Origin: Halichondria panicea
Taxonomy: Eukaryota > Porifera > Demospongiae > Suberitida > Halichondriidae
DNA: 64,000 nucleotides
Reading direction: 5' to 3'
Assembly: GCF_963675165.1 (NCBI RefSeq)
Contig: NC_087382.1
Location: forward strand, 4,441,963 to 4,505,962
Under the pieces are notes generated by a model. The model saw nothing but the letters and a program-made list of their open reading frames with translations, was not told where the DNA came from and did no database searches. Positions 57,609 to 64,000 of this stretch are shown here, one piece after another. Both the position numbers and the translations under genes were made by a program. Positions within the stretch are counted from its first letter, which is position 1; each line of letters begins with the position of its first letter.

Positions 57609-60600
57609 ATGAATTATCTGTCCGTTGTACTACTGGTAGCAACATTGTTATCATGTCCGAACCACCTGGATTGTACATCCATGGCAACAGTTGTAGTCCC
57701 TGGTAACTTCACTGATGCATGTCCTCAAGAACACTGCTCCACCATCAATGATTTATCATCTAGTATCTTCAACAACAGTATGCAACTACATTTTCTTTCT
57801 GGTCAACACCTATTGCAACGACACATTTCTATGCACAACATCCCCAGCGGCCATGTTCAAATTTCCTCTTCATGCTCCAGCCCACAGTGTAATACAATAA
57901 TTCTCTGCCAGGGAGGACCAACTGGAATGAGCTTTCAAAATATCCAGACTGTTGAAATAGCCGGACTTATGTTCTCAGGTTGCACACACCAGGGAGAGGT
58001 CGGCTTTGGTGGTGCAATATCTTTCATAAATGTCACAAACATTTCGATAGTCAACTGTCATTTCATTGGCAACCATATTACTGGGAACATTGGAGGTGGC
58101 GCACTCTACATATCTCAATCACAAAGTGTGAGCATTCGGAATAGTTCTTTTGTTAATAACTATGCGTATTTGTCAATTCATCAATGTAGTGGTGCTGCGT
58201 TTTTTCAGAACAACAATTTCGTCCTAATACAACATACTCTTTTTAAAAACAACACAGCCACTTCTGGAGGAGCAATCTTTGCTGATCAGATTGACCTCAC
58301 CCTGCATCAGAGTAGCTTCTTCCAGAATAACGCAACAGATTCGGGAGGTGCAGTAGATACTCTAAATTCTTTGATAGTGATTATTGAAAGTGAATTTGAG
58401 AGCAATTTGGCAATTTCGTCATCAGTCATTTATACACGCAACACTACTATTAGTATTTTGAGCAGCTCTTTTTTAAACAACACAGCTGTAAGCACCGGAG
58501 GTATTTATATACAAGACGGCTCGGTTGTTAGGAGCAACAACAGTGTCTATTCCAACAACAGTGCATTAGTAGGCTCTGTCTACATCTTATTCAAAGGTTC
58601 CAGTTTCTTTGTCAATAACACGTTCGTAAACAATCAAGTGGGTGGAGTGATAGTTGGTACTAGTTGTTCATTCATAGGTAACGATAATACATTCATTAAT
58701 AATAATGCGATTATGTATATGACCAGCTGCAACTCTTCGTTCATTCGCAATCAGTTTATTAACAACGCTGCTGATTTGTATGGCATGTTGTTTCAGTATG
58801 GATCTTTGTCTATGTCAGAGACTACGTATGTGAGCAATTTTACAAGTGGTGCTATTGCTGTGAACGATGTTTCAACAGCATTTTTTGCAGACAGTTCTTT
58901 CGAACAAAACAGCTTCCAATCAACACAATTGATAGGCAGTGCTATCAATGTTGTGGGTAATGTTAATCTAACAGTTTTAAGAAGTAACTTTTCTGAAAAC
59001 CAGGCAACTTCTGGAGGGGCTATAGCCGCTACTAGTGGACCAGCAAGAATATTTATTTCAGATTGCTATTTCTTTAACAATAGCGCTGCTTTTGGCGGAG
59101 CAATTTATTTCATTTTAACTGGAACAGACTCGGAATGTATCATTAGACACTCTTATTTCATCAACAATTCAGCTACCAACGTTGGTGGTGCTATATACAT
59201 TTTTTCCAACCTATTTACAACAATTCAAAATTGCTTCTTTCGTCACAATACTGCGAAATATAATGGGGGGGCAGTGTACATTCCCGAAGGACAGGTTAGA
59301 ACTTTCAAATCTCGATTCTTAGATAACTTTGTTGATGAGTACGGCGGTGCCATTGCTATCAAAGGTGACATAACTACCACACAGTGCGAATATATTGGCA
59401 ACACAGCAAACGAACGCGGTGGTGCATTATCAATTTTGAATGGTAACCTCAATACTTCAAATAGCTTATTTGCACATAATAAAGGAAGACAATTCGGTGG
59501 AGCAATTTTCAGCAACAGATCAAGTGTTGCAATTTCAAACACCAATTTTTATTTCAACCAAGCTTCACTAGGAGGAGCCATCCATCATTTTGCCAGCAAA
59601 CTTAGCTGTAGAGAAACATTGTTTACAAACAACACAAGTGATGAATTTGGTGGGGCGGTTTATATTCAAAGCGGATCACATTCTTCTCAAACTACTCAGT
59701 ACAAGCTGAACAATGCTTCTGAAGCTGGGGGTGCAATATTTGCTCTTTCAAGCAATGTATCGAGCAGCATGGACACATACCAAGGGAACATGGCCAATAA
59801 ATATGGTGGAGCAGTCTACATCGACAGTTGTCCTTCAGTTTCAAGACCGTTTAGTGAAACAGGAAACAATTTAATTACTTCAATTATTTTATTTGGGGAG
59901 CCAGTGTGTAGTAAATACAAAGACTATTTATTATCACGAGAACCGAATTGGTTGCAGATCAACGGCGGTTCATTATTCCTCGACAACTGGTGCAGTTTGG
60001 CAGGAGGTGCTGTTGTAGCCATCCATACTCAAGTATACGTTTCTGGTGATGGGCGTATGCTCATCAGAGGAAATTCAGCCACTCATGGAGCTGGGTTAGC
60101 ACTTGTGTGGAGTAATTTGAGTATCTCTTGCCCCACGCAAGTAACAAGCAATCAAGCTTCTATTTCCGGTGGGGGAATTTACATGTACAGTAGCAATATC
60201 CTTATCTACCGTGGAACAACTTCAGTCGTGATTGAAGGTAACATTGCCACCAAAAGTGGGGGTGGTATCTATAGCAGTAAATCTAAAATTGAAATTGTCG
60301 GAGGAAAGATGTACTTTTCTAAGAATAATGCTACGTACGGAGGTGCACTGTATAGTATTGACACCAAGTTGAATATAGTGAAACAAGAGGAAAATGATAC
60401 ATCAAAAATTTTGTTTACGGAAAATTCCGCTGTACAAGGGGGAGCTATTTACGTGATGGATGTAATTCAAGATTGTGAGACACAATATAATACGACAAAA
60501 GAGTGCTTTCTACAAACATTACTAAACAGATGTAACGTAACAAAGGTCCCCAACAACTATTTTAATGTCTACTTTATTAATAATACTGCAAGTCTAAGCA

Positions 60601-62927
60601 GTAATGCCATTTTTGGAGGACTACTGGACAGATGCTCATTGAACCCAGCAAACGAACTACTTCTTGATTTTCCTAACCAAACATTCCTGAGTGGAGCCGA
60701 CTATATTCTAGCTACTGCACAGTTCGCTGGTCTGATTGATTATAGTAATCTGACAGCCAACTTCAACCCTGAAAACGTTTTGCAAGCAGTGAGCGGTGCA
60801 TTTGTCCAAGATTTTGTTTCTTCAGAACCCCTTCAAGTATGTTATTGCTTCGGATACCAGCCTAATTGTAGCAACTTCCAACATGCACCTGTGTACGTAA
60901 AGAAGGGACAGCTGTTTTCAATTAGTGTAATTGCGGTTGATCAGGTGGGCAATCCAGTGAATGCGACAGTGATCAGCTCCGTTGTCACAGGTAGCCGACT
61001 ACTCAACAGTAATAAAGCACTTCAACGTATTCCCGCAGAATGTTCACTTCTTGAATACTCCCTCTATCCAGACCAAAGTGACCCAACAGCCGACATTGAA
61101 CTTTTCGCAAGTGGTCCCTGCAACAATATTGGGGTATCTAAACGAACATTAAACGTGATTTTTCAACCGTGTATATGTCCAATTGGATTTCAGCAAAGGG
61201 AGACCAGAACACAGTGTTTGTGTGAGTGTGATACAGTATTACAATCGTATATAACAAGCTGTTCCCCGGAAAATGAAACCGTGCTTAGAAGACCCAATGT
61301 GTGGATAGACTATGTAAACACAAGTACTAAATCTGGCTATCTACTATATCCGAACTGCCCTTTTGACTATTGTGTGGATGAGCTAGTCAGTGTGAACTTA
61401 AATACAGCTCATGGTGCAGATTCTCAATGTGCATTCAATCGCACTGGAACACTGTGTGGTGCCTGCAAAGAGAATCTAAGTGCTGTGCTTGGCAGCTCAC
61501 AATGTAGAGAGTGTACCAACAGTTTCATTTCTCTGCTAATACCATTTGCAATGGCAGGAATCGCCTTGGTTGCGTTTATAGTTCTATTTAACTTGACTGT
61601 AACCATGGGTACAATCAATGGACTTATCTTTTATGCAAACATGATTTTTGCAAACCGATCTCTGTTTGTACCCTCTGGAACTCCTGGTTTGCTCCGAATA
61701 TTCATTTCATGGCTTAACCTTGATCTTGGAATCGAAACTTGCTTTTATAATGGAATGGATTCGTATGCTAAAGTTCTTCTTCAACTAGTGTTTCCTTCCT
61801 ACATTCTTATTTTGACCGTACTGATCATCATGCTTTGTGAGTATTTGGTGAGATTTTCAACGTTCATAGGCAAGAAGAGAGATCCTGTTGGGACACTGTG
61901 CACACTTATCCTGCTCTCGTATTCCAAGTTCATTCGCACGATCATTGCAAGCTTACAGCATGCATACTTAAACTATCCAGATGGTTCCAGTGAAACAGTC
62001 TGGTTGTATGATGCTAATGTTCCCTACTTCAAACCAAGCCACGCTCCACGGTTCATTACAGTGTCAGTAATCATTATTCTGGGACTGGTGTATACAGTGC
62101 TTCTTCTGTTTGGCCAGTGGTTGACAAAACTCGGTGGATGGATCCCTTTCCGCTGGGTCAACAACCCAAAGTACAATGAATTCATTGTTAAATACCATAC
62201 ACAGCTTAAACCGAAACATCGATACTGGGTAGGATTGTTGCTGCTTGTTCGAATCTCTTACTACACTGTGTCAGCCTTTGTCTCACAATCTGCCGCCCTA
62301 CTGTCTCTTATCCTCATTGTGCTTATTCTATTAAGTCTCAAGCATATTTCCAGTCATGTATATGAAGTTAATGCAATTGACAACTTAGAGAGTGCTTTTC
62401 TAATTAATCTTGGAGTCCTAGCAGCTTGCTTATACTTCTTGCAAGACAGCGAAGGAATCCCGCATATAGCTGCCAGTATATCTATAACAGTTTCTGCGTT
62501 TCTTTTTATTATGATTTTTGGATATCATGCCCACACCTTCATTCTCAAGAATACACGTCTCTGGATAAGAATAATTGCTCTACTCGGGCCAGTTTGGGTG
62601 CGTATGAGAGGGTTAGTGCAGTGTCCTAATCTACAACGAAACGCAGATATAGACTTACAAGAAGAAGAAATTGAGCATGAGGAAAATCAATTTTTGTTGC
62701 AAGAGCTTCCATATGCACAAAGAGAGTCTGACGATGAAGAACAACATCCGTACGAGGCTCCAATAATCCAGCCTGCTGTTAGAGACAGCCAACCTCGGAA
62801 CCAAGACCTCGAAGAACTTTTCCAACCGATAACTGAGCGAGACTACAGACGTTTTCAAGAGCCTTTTAGGCCCCCCCCACAACCCACAACATATTCAGTT
62901 GTTGAGATCGACCGAAATCCTGAATGA
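57609..62927 (+). CDS. Giant beta-helix multi-span membrane protein B3
   Basis: A full-length B-type protein, 1772 codons, intact. The N-terminal half is almost the same as B1. The C-terminal half carries many private changes (TANFNPENVLQAV, FQPCICPIGF, MGTINGLIFYANMIF). The tail has one fewer glutamate and FRPPPQPTTYSVVEI, where a C8 run (about 62872-62879) replaces the sequence coding for PQQP in B1. Domains and likely role are as for B1. Confidence 0.9.
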   Translation: MNYLSVVLLVATLLSCPNHLDCTSMATVVVPGNFTDACPQEHCSTINDLSSSIFNNSMQLHFLSGQHLLQRHISMHNIPSGHVQISSSCSSPQCNTIILCQGGPTGMSFQNIQTVEIAGLMFSGCTHQGEVGFGGAISFINVTNISIVNCHFIGNHITGNIGGGALYISQSQSVSIRNSSFVNNYAYLSIHQCSGAAFFQNNNFVLIQHTLFKNNTATSGGAIFADQIDLTLHQSSFFQNNATDSGGAVDTLNSLIVIIESEFESNLAISSSVIYTRNTTISILSSSFLNNTAVSTGGIYIQDGSVVRSNNSVYSNNSALVGSVYILFKGSSFFVNNTFVNNQVGGVIVGTSCSFIGNDNTFINNNAIMYMTSCNSSFIRNQFINNAADLYGMLFQYGSLSMSETTYVSNFTSGAIAVNDVSTAFFADSSFEQNSFQSTQLIGSAINVVGNVNLTVLRSNFSENQATSGGAIAATSGPARIFISDCYFFNNSAAFGGAIYFILTGTDSECIIRHSYFINNSATNVGGAIYIFSNLFTTIQNCFFRHNTAKYNGGAVYIPEGQVRTFKSRFLDNFVDEYGGAIAIKGDITTTQCEYIGNTANERGGALSILNGNLNTSNSLFAHNKGRQFGGAIFSNRSSVAISNTNFYFNQASLGGAIHHFASKLSCRETLFTNNTSDEFGGAVYIQSGSHSSQTTQYKLNNASEAGGAIFALSSNVSSSMDTYQGNMANKYGGAVYIDSCPSVSRPFSETGNNLITSIILFGEPVCSKYKDYLLSREPNWLQINGGSLFLDNWCSLAGGAVVAIHTQVYVSGDGRMLIRGNSATHGAGLALVWSNLSISCPTQVTSNQASISGGGIYMYSSNILIYRGTTSVVIEGNIATKSGGGIYSSKSKIEIVGGKMYFSKNNATYGGALYSIDTKLNIVKQEENDTSKILFTENSAVQGGAIYVMDVIQDCETQYNTTKECFLQTLLNRCNVTKVPNNYFNVYFINNTASLSSNAIFGGLLDRCSLNPANELLLDFPNQTFLSGADYILATAQFAGLIDYSNLTANFNPENVLQAVSGAFVQDFVSSEPLQVCYCFGYQPNCSNFQHAPVYVKKGQLFSISVIAVDQVGNPVNATVISSVVTGSRLLNSNKALQRIPAECSLLEYSLYPDQSDPTADIELFASGPCNNIGVSKRTLNVIFQPCICPIGFQQRETRTQCLCECDTVLQSYITSCSPENETVLRRPNVWIDYVNTSTKSGYLLYPNCPFDYCVDELVSVNLNTAHGADSQCAFNRTGTLCGACKENLSAVLGSSQCRECTNSFISLLIPFAMAGIALVAFIVLFNLTVTMGTINGLIFYANMIFANRSLFVPSGTPGLLRIFISWLNLDLGIETCFYNGMDSYAKVLLQLVFPSYILILTVLIIMLCEYLVRFSTFIGKKRDPVGTLCTLILLSYSKFIRTIIASLQHAYLNYPDGSSETVWLYDANVPYFKPSHAPRFITVSVIIILGLVYTVLLLFGQWLTKLGGWIPFRWVNNPKYNEFIVKYHTQLKPKHRYWVGLLLLVRISYYTVSAFVSQSAALLSLILIVLILLSLKHISSHVYEVNAIDNLESAFLINLGVLAACLYFLQDSEGIPHIAASISITVSAFLFIMIFGYHAHTFILKNTRLWIRIIALLGPVWVRMRGLVQCPNLQRNADIDLQEEEIEHEENQFLLQELPYAQRESDDEEQHPYEAPIIQPAVRDSQPRNQDLEELFQPITERDYRRFQEPFRPPPQPTTYSVVEIDRNPE

Positions 62928-64000
62928 CAGTAACAAGTAGTGTGTATCAATCACCCATCGAATTATATGTTATTATTATTATTATGTTCCTCCTTTAATT
63001 CATCCTGTGAAACACACATTCAGCTAGCTATATAGCTCAATGACATAATTTACGTTAGAAATCTGTTCTCATCCTTCAAATCACATTCATCATTAACTAG
63101 ATAGATAGATTCGTTAGATACTCTTAGCCACCTACACACACATTCAATATATTGGCACTATAATTATTTTGTTATACTATAGTGTACAATTATAATTCTG
63201 CAAATTGGTTATCAATACAAGGGGGGGGTGGTACACGACAAATGTTATACTGAGGGAATTTTAAGGAAAGTTAGCACTCAATACTATATAGCTGCAACCT
63301 ATAATCTGTTATTCATGCATGCATGTTAATAATAATGCGCAACCAAATCTAACCACACTTGTTGCCCTTTGACCTCCAAGATCAAAGAAAATGTAGCATT
63401 ATTTTTATATTCTATTGCAGTGCCACTATTATTATGATAAGAGGAAATGCATGGCAAATACAATTTAAAGTAGACAGAATAAATCAGAACAAGCCAATCA
63501 CCTTCAAGATTTGCTGCAAGCATAGACACTGGTTAGGACAAATACAGCGGCCACATTTTGTAAAATCGCTTGTCTTATACTGCAATGGAATCGGTAGGTG
63601 TAACATCTGTAGAATTTTTCAAACTCTCTGTTAGTCTGTACCATGTCGTTGTTATGCCGAAATGCCAGATGTTTATTAAATGATTGCATGCATGTGAGTC
63701 ATATATACAATGGATGATCGATATACACTAATTTGTTACTGTCATTCAGGGTTTCGGTCGATCTCGAATATTTTGTGGGTTGTTGTGGCCTAACAGGCTC
63801 TTGAAAACATCTGTAGTCTTTATTGACTTGTGGCAGCAGCTATAAGCTTACCCTATCTTTCTTGTTGGTGAATCAACACTTCACCAACATGAGATCTAAC
63901 CTGACATGAGTCCCAAATAAACTTTGAACAGACCACTGCAATAGCTATCTACTGTCAATGGACTGGGGGACCAAATAGTACAGGCGGTAGCTGTCCCTGA
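62928..64000. other. B3 3' flank, start of the next spacer
   Basis: It matches the sequence after B1 and B2 (caatcacccatcgaattata onward), with local indels and simple-sequence growth such as a ttattattatt tract near 62970 and a G7 run near 63222. 63900-64000 matches 37690-37790, so the tandem array, or at least its spacer, continues beyond the window. Confidence 0.6.

Overview
This window is eukaryotic. It is AT-rich, has spliceosomal introns with GT...AG borders, many short palindromic repeat elements, a microsatellite and a 200-base assembly gap. Family content (a tandem array of giant beta-helix membrane proteins, a RecQ-like helicase beside a DUF6589-like gene, and a Golgi-type glycosyltransferase family) suggests an early-branching animal, most likely a demosponge. 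That assignment is inference from recalled family content, not from a search.

Layout. 1-2603 (minus strand): 5' part of a beta-helix gene with internal tandem repeats and two apparent frameshifts, running off the window. 2604-6200: gene-poor DNA with foldback and MITE-like elements and the gap at 3191-3390. 6282-7600: a fragment and a degraded copy of a type II membrane glycosyltransferase-like gene. 7700-10600: repeats and a retroelement remnant. 10603-16745: an intact glycosyltransferase-like gene (13356-14399) between two inverted arms of about 1.85 kb each; each arm carries a different insertion at the same 5-bp site. 17190-22330: a spliced RecQ-like helicase (+) facing a spliced DUF6589-like gene (-), both apparently damaged; this looks like an old mobile element. 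22340-24130: intergenic DNA with a complete MITE.

24130-64000: a recent tandem array of A-B gene pairs. A1 (25029-30587), B1 (31855-37173), A2 (39174-44492), B2 (44496-49012), A3 (51394-57021), B3 (57609-62927). Each full-length protein is about 1770-1875 residues and is encoded by one uninterrupted exon. It has a signal peptide, a long right-handed beta-helix of 'NN.A..GGAI' repeats, a Cys-rich GTLCGAC module, about eight to nine membrane segments, and a roughly 120-residue cytoplasmic tail. The tail ends in a conserved TTYxxV motif that fits the immunoreceptor switch consensus TxYxx[VI]. The A2-B2 junction is a deletion that removed A2's tail, the spacer and B2's 5' end, and left both frames in register across a single TGA.

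The array shows birth-and-death evolution: mosaic copies, a near-identical patch shared by A and B paralogues, a patch of clustered changes, and a relict B-type 5' end between A1 and B1. The best candidate for an undescribed system is this receptor-like family, possibly in adhesion or self/non-self recognition. Function is inferred; nothing in the sequence proves it.
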